Assembly: GCA_942493215.1 (NCBI GenBank)
Contig: OW818670.1
Span: forward strand, 186,001 to 250,000
Reading direction: 5' to 3'
DNA length: 64,000 bases
From: G942493215 sp942493215
GTDB taxonomy: Bacteria > Bacillota_I > Bacilli_A > RF39 > UBA660
The notes below the pieces were generated by a model. The model saw nothing but the letters and a program-made list of their open reading frames with translations, made no database searches and had not been told where the DNA came from. Position 1 is the first letter of the stretch; the number at the start of each line of letters is the position of its first letter. Made by a program: the position numbers and the translations under genes. Shown piece after piece: positions 32,840-40,460 of this stretch.

Positions 32840-34135
32840 TTATTTGCAATAATCTGCTGATTTAATCATCGTATCCAAATATTCATTAACTTGTCTAAAA
32901 GATAGTCCCGCCGGAATATTATCAAATTCATCTAATCTTCGACTTTGACCATTATCTCTTTCTTTATAATAAGAAACAATCTTTTTTAAAGCTGCATCAA
33001 GACTATCATATTGATGAATACCAGGCATTGAAGAATTAGCATGTTCAAAATGATACCATTTACCAGCACTTTCAAACAGTAAGAAACAATGCATTCGAAC
33101 TTCATTAGTAGTTTGTGGTTCTAAAGCATAGTTTCTTAAAGCAAACATTTTAGATTGAATTCCTAATTTATCAAAAAAGGCTTTTTCCATTTGTGTTTGT
33201 TCAATGCATGATCCAAACCCATTTTTAATAGTATCCTCAACCGAACTAGTTCGATAAACAGTTCGATAACTTGTCATAGTATCATAATGAATTAGGCCAT
33301 CAAAATCCCGCCAACCGTATAAAATATTCTTATTCATATAATCAAATAATTCCTCGGATGTTTGCAAATCTTCAAAGTTACTCTTAACTGCAAACTTATT
33401 ATTATAATAGTTAATCATATCGGACAAAACAGTCTCACCTAATTCATCAATTAAGGCTTTTTTTCTAATAATAACTTGTAGCTTTTCTAGTGGTATGACT
33501 TCTGTTAAGAATCTTATAATTGTGTATGATAAATCATAGCCGTCATACTTATTTGTTACTTGATCACAAAACTGGCCAGTTTCATCACCTTGTTCTTTTA
33601 AAAAGCTAATATCAGGGATTATTTTATCACGACGAACAATATTAAGTAAAAACCAAGCTTTAAATGCCGATTCATCTTCTAACCTCGCATTTTCCCCAGA
33701 TAGATACTGAGCTAATCCTTCATCTAGCCATAAAACACGTTTATCAGATCCCTTTTCTTGTATTTCTTCTTTGTATATTAAATGCACAAATTCACGGATT
33801 ATAGGCTTCATATATATTTTATAAAGTACTTCATCAGTTAAATCAGAACTTTCAACGCAAAAATTAAGCATTCCGTCAACAAAATTCACAAATTCATAAG
33901 AAATCGGTTCATAATATTGCCTTGTAAAAGTTATAAAATCTTCATATTTATCGTAAAGGTTTATTTGTACTTTTCGAAAAGTTGTTAAACCAAAATATTT
34001 TAATATATCATTTCTTTTTTTTAAAATATTGGCCATTGCATCCTGACTAAAATTTTGCAATGATGGCGAACAATGAACTGCAAAAAAGTCATTACTAATA
34101 TAAGGTTCTTTAGATAAAAATAGTTGATAAGCCAT
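32840..34135 (-). CDS. Degenerate gluzincin-peptidase-like domain fused to a transglutaminase-like domain
   Basis: A 431-residue protein with two recognisable parts. The first (about 1-240) resembles peptidase_MA-type gluzincins: IIREFVHLIYKEEI, then WLDEGLAQYLSGE. The expected HExxH reads RExxH, so the first zinc-binding His is Arg. The second (about 290-415) resembles a transglutaminase-like fold: FGSCIEQTQMEKAFFDKLGI (Cys), NEVRMHCFLLFE (His) and WYHFEHANSS. The start is ATG at 34135, after AGAGGTG. No signal peptide, so it is probably cytoplasmic. Either the first domain is a binding pseudoenzyme or the metal site is atypical; the second may retain Cys-His chemistry. The fusion is unusual. 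Confidence 0.6.
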   Translation of the reverse strand: MAYQLFLSKEPYISNDFFAVHCSPSLQNFSQDAMANILKKRNDILKYFGLTTFRKVQINLYDKYEDFITFTRQYYEPISYEFVNFVDGMLNFCVESSDLTDEVLYKIYMKPIIREFVHLIYKEEIQEKGSDKRVLWLDEGLAQYLSGENARLEDESAFKAWFLLNIVRRDKIIPDISFLKEQGDETGQFCDQVTNKYDGYDLSYTIIRFLTEVIPLEKLQVIIRKKALIDELGETVLSDMINYYNNKFAVKSNFEDLQTSEELFDYMNKNILYGWRDFDGLIHYDTMTSYRTVYRTSSVEDTIKNGFGSCIEQTQMEKAFFDKLGIQSKMFALRNYALEPQTTNEVRMHCFLLFESAGKWYHFEHANSSMPGIHQYDSLDAALKKIVSYYKERDNGQSRRLDEFDNIPAGLSFRQVNEYLDTMIKSADYCK

Positions 34136-34213
34136 CAAAAACACCTCTAAATAGATTATACATTACTTTTATTATATAAATCAAACAATTAAAAGTTTGA
34201 ATTTTTTCATAAC

Positions 34214-34289
34214 TGGTGCTGGAAATAGGAATCGAACCTACGACCTGCTCTTTACGAGGGAGCTGCTCTACCAACTGAGCTATTCCAGC
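34214..34289 (-). tRNA. tRNA-Thr (CGT)
   Basis: A 76-nt cloverleaf: acceptor GCTGGAA/TTCCAGC, D-arm TAGCTCAGTTGGTAGAGCA, anticodon loop CTCGTAA (anticodon CGT) with a C-A mismatch at the base of the loop, T-loop GTTCGATTC, encoded CCA. Confidence 0.93.
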
Positions 34290-34332
34290 AGCAAATATAT
34301 TATATCATATTTTTTAATTTGTAACAAAAAAA

Positions 34333-34349
34333 AAGAGATTAAATCTCTT
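34333..34349 (-). terminator. Terminator of rpoE
   Basis: A 6-bp stem AAGAGA/TCTCTT with a 5-base loop followed by a T-run on the minus strand. It overlaps the stop codon. Confidence 0.75.
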
Positions 34350-34776
34350 CTGTTTCATCATCACCAACGATTGATAAATCATCCATTTCTTCATCATCAT
34401 CATCGATTTCTTCTTCATCAACGACACTGTCAATTTCTTCTTCTTCAGTAGGTTCATCAGTAGTTTCGTCATCGTCATCATCAACTTCTTCGATTTCTTC
34501 TTCATCATTATCCATAACGATAGCAATTTGATGATGATCACTAATATCCCATTCATTAGATGCTAATAAAACAAAACGTTTGTCTAAAGTTAAAGATGTA
34601 TAATAATCACCAATCTTAGCTGTATATTCTTCATCAGAATAATTAAGTAATTTACATATAGCTTTAAAAAGATCAGGTGTCTTCATCGTTTTTTTATTTT
34701 CTTTTAAAATCATATAAGTTAAATCCGTATATGAATATAATTCTAATTCTTCACGAGTCATATTTTTTAATAACAT
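34339..34776 (-). CDS. rpoE: RNA polymerase delta subunit
   Basis: A 145-residue RpoE with a folded N-terminal domain (about 1-85; LELYSYTDLTYMILKENKK, TPDLFKAICKLL, YTSLTLDKRFVLL) and a strongly acidic, disordered C-terminal tail of Asp/Glu runs (about 95-145). The tail is typical of delta, which displaces nucleic acid from RNA polymerase and raises recycling. Found only in Firmicutes with this form. It has a promoter at 34826-34854 and a GGAAAG ribosome-binding site. Confidence 0.93.
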   Translation of the reverse strand: MLLKNMTREELELYSYTDLTYMILKENKKTMKTPDLFKAICKLLNYSDEEYTAKIGDYYTSLTLDKRFVLLASNEWDISDHHQIAIVMDNDEEEIEEVDDDDDETTDEPTEEEEIDSVVDEEEIDDDDEEMDDLSIVGDDETEEI

Positions 34777-34825
34777 AGTATCTTTCCTACTTTCTATTAT
34801 TTTTTAAAAACCCCTTCGAGTTATA

Positions 34826-34854
34826 AGTATACATTATTTCATATATATATGCAA
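34826..34854 (-). promoter_or_regulatory. Promoter of rpoE
   Basis: TTGCAT (34849-34854), a 17-bp spacer and TATACT (34826-34831) on the minus strand. Confidence 0.7.
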
Positions 34855-34866
34855 GTGTTTTTTTAC

Positions 34867-35247
34867 TTATTTTATAATTGCATATTTTAAGGAAAAAAAG
34901 TATGATTTTTCTGGTGTATAGCTATCGTTTAATCGATACTCTACTTCAATATTACCTGGACTAATAGCCAATCTATTAGTAGTAACAGCTAGTTTTAAAT
35001 TTGTTTTCATACTATTTAAATAATAATAACCATCCATCTTTTTACCTTCAATAAAATTTAAATAAAGAGTATAGTCATTACTTTTCCTTGTCATCTCTAT
35101 TTTATTGTTAAAAATATTTATGGTTACACAAATATCACCATCACAATAATTTATTTTATTATTATTTAATATTCCTTGGGTTTCTATTTTATGACCTATT
35201 TCTTCACCGTTTTCCTTAACGCATGCTTTTACGATAATCTTTGACAT
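34867..35247 (-). CDS. DUF1934 (YwiB-like) beta-barrel protein
   Basis: A 126-residue protein with the pattern of the DUF1934/YwiB family: a strand-rich small barrel with IKACVKENGEEI-like opening strands, an LAVTTNRLAISPGNIEVEYR segment near 92-110, and a closing YFFSLKYAI strand. The position next to rpoE matches the arrangement in Bacillus, where ywiB sits near rpoE, which supports the call. Lipocalin-like barrels may bind small ligands. The exact role is unknown. It is divergent from the PBP gene. Confidence 0.65.
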   Translation of the reverse strand: MSKIIVKACVKENGEEIGHKIETQGILNNNKINYCDGDICVTINIFNNKIEMTRKSNDYTLYLNFIEGKKMDGYYYLNSMKTNLKLAVTTNRLAISPGNIEVEYRLNDSYTPEKSYFFSLKYAIIK

Positions 35248-35347
35248 AAAATCACCTCTATTTAGTTAAAATTATACCACACTTTTTTAAAAATGCTTAT
35301 ATTTTATTTTTTTCTTACAATAATAATATTAGTATGGAGGTAATACT

Positions 35348-37303
35348 ATGAAAAAAATACCTAAATTTGTGAAAATACTAATCATTACTATTGTTATTTT
35401 AATAATCGGATATAATGGAATATACTTATATGCTTATTTTACCTCTAATCTAGCCATTGATACGGCCAATGGCTTTTATTTTTATGATAATCAAAATAAT
35501 TTATATGAAGACAACACTAAAGAATGGGTTAATCTTGATAACATATCCGAAAACTTAATTGACGCGACGATTGCCGTTGAAGATAAACGTTTTTATCAGC
35601 ATGATGGTTTTGATTTCTTAAGGATTATGAAAGCTATGTATAATAACATCACATCAGGTAATACAGCTGAGGGTGCTTCAACTATTTCTCAACAGTATGT
35701 TAAAAATCTTTATTTAGATTTTGGTAAAACATGGAATCGTAAGATTGAAGAAGCATGGTTAACAATTCGTTTAGAGGCTCATTATGATAAAAAACAAATA
35801 TTAGAAGGTTACTTAAACACGATTAATTATGGTGGTATTTTTGGGATTGCTAATGCGGCTAAATATTATTTTGGTAAAGAAGCTAGTGCTTTAAATTTGG
35901 CAGAAGCTACTATTCTTGCTGGTATTCCTAAATGGCCAGCTGAATTTTCTCCTCTTGTTAATGAAGAAGCAGCTAAAAAACGACAATTAATTATTTTAGA
36001 GGCAATGGTAATAAATAAATATATCACTGAAGAACAAAAAGATGAAGCTTATAATATGAAACTATCTTATGTAGGTAATTTTGGTAATGATAATCTAAAA
36101 ACCTTAATGTATTATCAAGATGCTGTTGTAGCTGAATTAAAAAGTATCAGTACGATTCCATCCTCATTTTTAGTAACAGGTGGTTTAAAAATATATACCA
36201 ATCTTGATTTTGAAACCCAATCTAACCTTGAAAAAAATATTGATAATAATTTAAATACTATTAATGACTTACAGATTGCTTCCATTATGATTGATCCTAA
36301 AACTGGTAAAGTTATAGCTTTAGCCGGCGGTCGTGATTATAATAAAAGTCAATATAATCGTGCTATAAGCGCTAAAAGGCCAGTGGGCTCAACTATTAAA
36401 CCTTTTCTTTACTATTCAGCCTTAGAAAGCGGTTTTACAGCTTCAACTACCTTTATTAGTGAAAAGACAGTGTTTACTTTCTCTGAAAATCAAACTTATA
36501 GTCCTAGTAACTACAATAATAATTATGCTAATAAACCCATAAGTATGGCAGCCGCTATTGCGTACTCCGATAATATTTATGCTGTAAAAACTCATCTTTT
36601 TTTAGGAGAACAAACATTAGTTGATGCTCTTTCCCGTATGGGAGTAAAAGCTTCTTTACAAGCCATTCCCTCTTTAGCATTAGGAAGCCAAGAAATTAAC
36701 CTATTAGATATGATGCGAGGATACACTACCTTAGCTAACGAAGGTGTAAAAATTGAGCCTTATTTAATTACTAAAGTTGAAGATATAAACGGTAATGTTC
36801 TTTATGAACATCAAGATATAAAAGAAACCGTTTTAAATAAAAGTATTACTTATATTTTAGATGAATTATTAAGTAATTGTGCATCACCAGAATTCATTGA
36901 TTATATTTATCCTACTTGTTATACAGTGGGACAATCTTTTACAAATAAGTATGCCATAAAAACCGGAACAACTAATAGTGATAATTTAACATTTGGTTAT
37001 AATAATGATATTTTAATGGGTGTATGGACAGGCTATGATGATAATCGTACTTTAACAGGTAAAGAATCAAATCTTAATAAACAAGTATGGGTAAACACTG
37101 TTGAACAATATTTAAAGGGTAAAAATAGTAAATGGTATCAACAACCTAGTAATGTTGTTGGTGTTTTAGTTAATCCTATTAACGGTGAAGTAGCTGATAA
37201 TAATACTCCTAAAAAGAAAATGTTTTATTATATTAAAGGTACTGAACCATATATTGAATTTCCTAATTTAGATAATCTTGTTCCTACTATTAAAGAACAA
37301 TGA
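35348..37303 (+). CDS. Class A penicillin-binding protein
   Basis: A bifunctional peptidoglycan synthase of 651 residues. N-terminal membrane anchor at about 8-30. The glycosyltransferase (about 45-240) has EDKRFYQHDGFD with the catalytic Glu and GASTISQQYVKNLYL. The transpeptidase (about 280-640) has VGSTIKPFLYYS (Ser-x-x-Lys), AYSDN (Ser-x-Asn) and IKTGTTN (Lys-Thr-Gly). All three active-site motifs are intact. It acts on lipid II at the outer face of the membrane. AGGAGG-like GGAGG precedes ATG. Confidence 0.93.
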   Translation: MKKIPKFVKILIITIVILIIGYNGIYLYAYFTSNLAIDTANGFYFYDNQNNLYEDNTKEWVNLDNISENLIDATIAVEDKRFYQHDGFDFLRIMKAMYNNITSGNTAEGASTISQQYVKNLYLDFGKTWNRKIEEAWLTIRLEAHYDKKQILEGYLNTINYGGIFGIANAAKYYFGKEASALNLAEATILAGIPKWPAEFSPLVNEEAAKKRQLIILEAMVINKYITEEQKDEAYNMKLSYVGNFGNDNLKTLMYYQDAVVAELKSISTIPSSFLVTGGLKIYTNLDFETQSNLEKNIDNNLNTINDLQIASIMIDPKTGKVIALAGGRDYNKSQYNRAISAKRPVGSTIKPFLYYSALESGFTASTTFISEKTVFTFSENQTYSPSNYNNNYANKPISMAAAIAYSDNIYAVKTHLFLGEQTLVDALSRMGVKASLQAIPSLALGSQEINLLDMMRGYTTLANEGVKIEPYLITKVEDINGNVLYEHQDIKETVLNKSITYILDELLSNCASPEFIDYIYPTCYTVGQSFTNKYAIKTGTTNSDNLTFGYNNDILMGVWTGYDDNRTLTGKESNLNKQVWVNTVEQYLKGKNSKWYQQPSNVVGVLVNPINGEVADNNTPKKKMFYYIKGTEPYIEFPNLDNLVPTIKEQ

Positions 37304-37306
37304 AAA

Positions 37307-37324
37307 AAGAGTATTTCTACTCTT
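37307..37324. terminator. Terminator between the PBP and PduL-like genes
   Basis: A 7-bp stem AAGAGTA/TACTCTT with a 4-base loop. On the minus strand it is followed by TTTTTTC, so it serves the PduL gene and possibly the PBP gene. Confidence 0.75.
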
Positions 37325-37889
37325 CAACTATTACTTCGACCTCATCACCTTGATTAATTAAAAAACCATTGGCATCATCAGTATCTAAATGTAATTCTAA
37401 GTTATAATCATTTCTAGCTTTTAAAGAAACATTATCTAAAATACCACCCTTAACTCCTCCGACTTTAACACGATATTTCTTATTTGCATCAAGCTGATAT
37501 TTTATTAATTCTTCATCATTGATATGAATATGACGAGAAGCTAGTATACATCCTTCATTTAAATTAACCTCTCCAACTGGACCAAATATTGTAATAGGTG
37601 TGCTTCCTTCTAAATCACCAGATTCACGAACAGGGGGATTAACACCTAATTTATAAGCATCAGTTCTCGTAATCTCGACTTGTGTATAATTACGTAATGG
37701 TCCTAAAACTCTAACCCCTTCAATATTACTTTTATTAGTTTTAATTGTTACTTTATCAGTAGAGGCAAAATCAGTCGCTTGAGAAAGTTTATTACTTTCC
37801 TTTAGCTCATAACCTGTACCAAACAATATATCTATATCCTTACGGCATAAATGCACATGACGATTGGAAACACCAACTTTTATCTTCAT
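37317..37889 (-). CDS. PduL-type phosphate acyltransferase
   Basis: A 190-residue PduL-family phosphotransacylase that interconverts an acyl-CoA and acyl-phosphate. Metal ligands VGVSNRHVHL near 4-13 and ILASRHIHIND near 133, with a HLDTDDANGF close to the C-terminus, are typical. The usual substrates are propanoyl- or acetyl-CoA. No microcompartment genes lie nearby, so it is likely the housekeeping Pta substitute for acetate or propionate formation. AAAGGTGAT precedes ATG. Confidence 0.88.
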   Translation of the reverse strand: MKIKVGVSNRHVHLCRKDIDILFGTGYELKESNKLSQATDFASTDKVTIKTNKSNIEGVRVLGPLRNYTQVEITRTDAYKLGVNPPVRESGDLEGSTPITIFGPVGEVNLNEGCILASRHIHINDEELIKYQLDANKKYRVKVGGVKGGILDNVSLKARNDYNLELHLDTDDANGFLINQGDEVEVIVEE

Positions 37890-37917
37890 TTTATCACCTT
37901 TCTTTTTTATAATTATA

Positions 37918-37948
37918 TCATATTTTTATTGATAATTTAATATACATT
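37918..37948 (+). promoter_or_regulatory. Possible sigma-E-type promoter of gerQ
   Basis: TCATATT (37918-37924), a 16-bp spacer and TATACATT (37941-37948) resemble the sigma-E boxes (kmATATT and cATACAnT). Spacing is a little long. Confidence 0.35.
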
Positions 37949-37967
37949 TAAAGAAAGGACGGATATT

Positions 37968-38324
37968 ATGAAAAATAACTATTATAATAATTTTCCTGGC
38001 CAACCATTATATAATGGTAATAGTCAAGTCCCTAATCAACAAGCAGCTCCTACCATTGAAGGTACATTACCAATGGAACAATCATACATCGAAAATATCT
38101 TACGCTTAAATCGTGGTAAACGGGTTAACATTCATATGACATTCCCCGATTCTAATGAATGGCGTGATGTTGAATTCTCTGGTATTATTGAACAAGCTGG
38201 TCGTGATCATATTGTTCTAAATGACCCTACAACTGGCAAATGGGAATTACTATTAATGATTTATGTCGATTTTATAACCTTTGATGAAAAAATTAATTAT
38301 AGTCCAACTTTTGTACCAAATTAA
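37968..38324 (+). CDS. gerQ: Spore coat protein GerQ
   Basis: A 118-residue GerQ-like protein with a flexible Asn/Pro/Gln-rich first 35 residues and a conserved domain: LPMEQSYIENILRLNRGK near 35-52, MTFPDSNEWRDVEFSGII, AGRDHIVLNDPTTGKWELL. GerQ is a coat protein needed for the cortex-lytic enzyme to be retained and is cross-linked in Bacillus. It is shorter than the Bacillus protein. AAAGGACGG precedes ATG. Supports spore formation. Confidence 0.9.
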   Translation: MKNNYYNNFPGQPLYNGNSQVPNQQAAPTIEGTLPMEQSYIENILRLNRGKRVNIHMTFPDSNEWRDVEFSGIIEQAGRDHIVLNDPTTGKWELLLMIYVDFITFDEKINYSPTFVPN

Positions 38325-38353
38325 TTGTATTTTTAGATAAGATTTGTTATAAT
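38325..38353 (+). promoter_or_regulatory. Promoter of the lemA gene
   Basis: TTGTAT (38325-38330), a 17-bp spacer and TATAAT (38348-38353), right after the gerQ stop. Confidence 0.75.
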
Positions 38354-38371
38354 GTTGTTAGGTGGTAAGGT

Positions 38372-38917
38372 ATGGATATAATTATGTATAGCTTGTTGAT
38401 TACAATTGCCATATGTATGCTCCTAATCGGGTATGTTAGCGTTTATAATCGTTTTCAAGACTATATTATTAGAATAAATGAAGCAGAAAGTAATATTGAT
38501 ACCGTTTTAAGAAAAAGATTTGATTTATTAGATAAAAGTATTAGTGTTATTAAAAGTGTTATTGGTGAAGATATAGATGTCTTAATCATTATTGATAAAG
38601 TAAGATCACGTAAACTTACTAATTTTGATTTAGATCGTCTTCTTTATCAAGCTATTAATGAATTTGATATTTTTAAAGAAAAATATAGTGATTTAACACT
38701 CAATGAGAATTTTTTGAAAGTATGTAACGGTATTAATGAATCGGAAGCTGACATGTTAGCTTATCGTAAATACTATAATGATATTATAACTGATTATAAT
38801 CATTTAGCTAAAGCTTTCCCATCTATTGTTGTCGCTAAATTATCTGGTTGCAAAACTCGTCTTTATTACGATGGTAAAGATATGAGTGATGAAACAAATA
38901 ATGATTTTAAACTATAA
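38372..38917 (+). CDS. LemA-family membrane protein
   Basis: A 181-residue LemA protein with one N-terminal membrane helix (about 5-22) and a four-helix-like cytoplasmic or external domain. A YNRFQDYIIRINEAESNIDTV helix is followed by KRFDLLDKSISVIK. The C-terminal half has a YNDIITDYNHLAKAFPS segment, the family signature. Function of the family is poorly known. It has its own promoter and ends in a bidirectional terminator. Confidence 0.88.
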   Translation: MDIIMYSLLITIAICMLLIGYVSVYNRFQDYIIRINEAESNIDTVLRKRFDLLDKSISVIKSVIGEDIDVLIIIDKVRSRKLTNFDLDRLLYQAINEFDIFKEKYSDLTLNENFLKVCNGINESEADMLAYRKYYNDIITDYNHLAKAFPSIVVAKLSGCKTRLYYDGKDMSDETNNDFKL

Positions 38918-38942
38918 AAAATAACTCATACGAGTTATTTTT
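38916..38942. terminator. Bidirectional terminator between lemA and divIC
   Basis: An 11-bp stem AAAAATAACTC/GAGTTATTTTT with a 4-base loop and T/A runs on both sides. Confidence 0.85.
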
Positions 38943-39366
38943 TCTTTCTACTTTTCTTTATAATTGTTCCTAATATTATGACAACACTTAATCCTCCTGC
39001 TGCAATTAGAACAACTTCTTCTGATAAGTTAATAGGATTAGATTCAGATTTACTATTATCTAATTTCTTTTTATCACGATCTATTTTAATAATATATTCG
39101 CCATATCTAGAATATAAGTAATTTTCTCTGGCATAACGGGCCACATAATCAGGATCTTTTAATTTCTCTATTTCTGATGATAATTCTACTTCTTTAGTTT
39201 GTAATTCTTTTAAAGAATCATTTAATCTTTGTTTTTCTTTATTTAAGTTAGCCACATTAACACTATAGTATAGAATACTGATAACAAAGTATACTACGCA
39301 TATTAATGATATAACACCACCAATCAATATTCGATAGCGAGTGTTCTTTTTTAGTCGTCTTGCCAT
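38935..39366 (-). CDS. divIC: Septum formation initiator DivIC/FtsB-like, with extra C-terminal membrane helix
   Basis: A 143-residue bitopic division protein. A basic N-terminus (MARRLKKNTRYR) precedes a membrane helix (about 14-35), a coiled coil (LNKEKQRLNDSLKELQTKEVE near 42-65), and the DPDYVARYARENYLY-like DivIC motif near 75-90. A second hydrophobic helix (VVLIAAGGLSVVIILGTII) and a KKSRKKK tail at the C-terminus are unusual: DivIC normally ends after the extracellular part. The start at 39366 follows GGTGAG; a GTG upstream is less likely. It follows yabP-yabQ, the same order as in Bacillus. Confidence 0.88.
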   Translation of the reverse strand: MARRLKKNTRYRILIGGVISLICVVYFVISILYYSVNVANLNKEKQRLNDSLKELQTKEVELSSEIEKLKDPDYVARYARENYLYSRYGEYIIKIDRDKKKLDNSKSESNPINLSEEVVLIAAGGLSVVIILGTIIKKSRKKK

Positions 39367-39393
39367 GTGTCTCACCTACTATAAATAAGTATA

Positions 39394-39678
39394 TCATTTT
39401 TTAAGGTAATTGACAATTACACGACTAACAAAAATTTCAACAATATAGCCTCCTATTAACATTAATATAGCATAAGGATGGATAATTGCTTCATTAATTT
39501 TACGCATACCAATAAAATAAATAACAGTATTGCCTATAACAAAGAAAATAGTCGTTAAAACTCGAATATATAGCTTGTCACTATATAACCAACGATTAAA
39601 TACATTTATTAAAAAAGAAAAAAGAAAACCGTAAAAAAAGGAAAATAATAGCATATTTATTTGTACCTGTAAAATCAT
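39394..39678 (-). CDS. yabQ: Spore cortex biosynthesis protein YabQ
   Basis: A 94-residue membrane protein with three hydrophobic segments (about 5-28, 38-58, 65-90), which is short for YabQ but keeps the typical N-terminal helix with an NVFNRWLY segment. It sits between yabP and divIC, as in Bacillus, and its ATG overlaps the yabP stop (ATGA), implying coupled translation. YabQ is needed for spore cortex formation in the mother cell. Gene order is the main support. Confidence 0.8.
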   Translation of the reverse strand: MILQVQINMLLFSFFYGFLFSFLINVFNRWLYSDKLYIRVLTTIFFVIGNTVIYFIGMRKINEAIIHPYAILMLIGGYIVEIFVSRVIVNYLKK

Positions 39679-39968
39679 TTAAATAACTTACTTATAATAG
39701 ATTCTTCTTTTTCTTTCTTATTAGCATTTTCCATATAAGATAAACTATTAACATGTCCCTTAATGGATACTGTTCCTTGGAAAGTATCCAATTTTATAAT
39801 TTCTAGTTCTGATCCTTTTATTACCAAATATCCCATATTTGTTTCCATCAAAAATTCTTCATTATCAAAACTATCAATCTTTTTAACACCATTTATAATC
39901 GTGTTTTTTCGTTCATTAATAGTAATACTATGATTAACACCTGATAATATAATGTTATCCTTGTCCAT
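39675..39968 (-). CDS. yabP: Sporulation protein YabP
   Basis: A 97-residue YabP-family protein with a soluble beta-rich fold: NHSITINERKNTIINGVKKI near 12-30, then MGYLVIKGSELEII and the GTVSIKGHVNSLSY motif near 65-80 that is typical of YabP/YqfC. It functions in forespore envelope assembly by family. AGGAGGAT precedes ATG. A sigma-E-like promoter lies at 39985-40013. It heads yabP-yabQ-divIC. Confidence 0.88.
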   Translation of the reverse strand: MDKDNIILSGVNHSITINERKNTIINGVKKIDSFDNEEFLMETNMGYLVIKGSELEIIKLDTFQGTVSIKGHVNSLSYMENANKKEKEESIISKLFK

Positions 39969-39984
39969 AATATCCTCCTATAAG

Positions 39985-40013
39985 AATATATGTCCTTAAA
40001 CAAAAAAAATACC
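39985..40013 (-). promoter_or_regulatory. Sigma-E-like promoter of yabP
   Basis: On the minus strand GGTATT (40008-40013), a 15-bp spacer and CATATATT (39985-39992) fit the sigma-E type (-35 ATATT-like; -10 CATACAnT-like). It overlaps the spoVG terminator. Confidence 0.45.
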
Positions 40014-40025
40014 ATCAATGGTATT
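40008..40025 (-). terminator. Terminator of spoVG
   Basis: An 8-bp stem AATACCAT/ATGGTATT with a 2-base loop followed on the minus strand by T8. Confidence 0.75.
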
Positions 40026-40042
40026 CTTTATGCTACTACTTA

Positions 40043-40300
40043 CTACTCAGCTTTATTGTATGCCTCAAATATTGCGTCTTCAAACATCTTACGTGTTTCT
40101 TGGTTAACAGGATGTGCAATATCGCGATACTCTTTTGGACCAACTTCACGACTTGGCATAGCTATAAATAGCCCCTTGTCGCCTTCAATAATTCTAATGT
40201 CACGAATTATAAAACAGTCATCAATTAAAACGGATGCAATACCGCGCATTCTTGAATCAGGTTTGTCAAATTTACGTACATTTACAGATGTGATCTTCAA
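40043..40300 (-). CDS. spoVG: SpoVG septation regulator / RNA-binding protein
   Basis: An 85-residue protein with the whole SpoVG core: ITSVNVRKFDKPDSRMRGIA, then FIIRDIRIIEGDKGLFIAMP and EYRDIAHPVNQETR. The TTG at 40300 is chosen as start, because GGGAGAG lies 8 bases before it and it gives the normal N-terminus; the longer in-frame reading has an atypical hydrophobic start. SpoVG binds RNA and affects septation and many exoproteins. Its start codon TTG may keep expression low. Confidence 0.92.
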   Translation of the reverse strand: MKITSVNVRKFDKPDSRMRGIASVLIDDCFIIRDIRIIEGDKGLFIAMPSREVGPKEYRDIAHPVNQETRKMFEDAIFEAYNKAE

Positions 40301-40413
40301 GCTTATCTCTCCCTTCAGTCTTGCGTTCATATCAATAATATACACCATAATTTTAATAAAAGCAATAAAAAAATACCAATAATTTCCAATATCCTTCATT
40401 AAACGACTTTATC

Positions 40414-40442
40414 TTGCCTAATTATAATGACTAAGATATAAT
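40414..40442 (+). promoter_or_regulatory. Promoter of the D,D-carboxypeptidase gene
   Basis: TTGCCT (40414-40419), a 17-bp spacer and TATAAT (40437-40442), 18 bases before the start codon. Confidence 0.75.
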
Positions 40443-40460
40443 ATAATAAAGGATGATAGT

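Noticed and set aside
34197..34451. Plus-strand frame of 84 codons
   Set aside because: It crosses the tRNA-Thr gene and the acidic tail of rpoE, and has no ribosome-binding site.
34314..34556. Lys/Met-rich minus-strand frame
   Set aside because: It is an alternative frame of the GAT/GAA-rich rpoE tail; the rpoE frame is the real one.
37317..37889. Bacterial microcompartment locus
   Set aside because: A PduL-type enzyme alone, with no shell proteins or signature enzymes nearby. It is read as a housekeeping phosphotransacylase.
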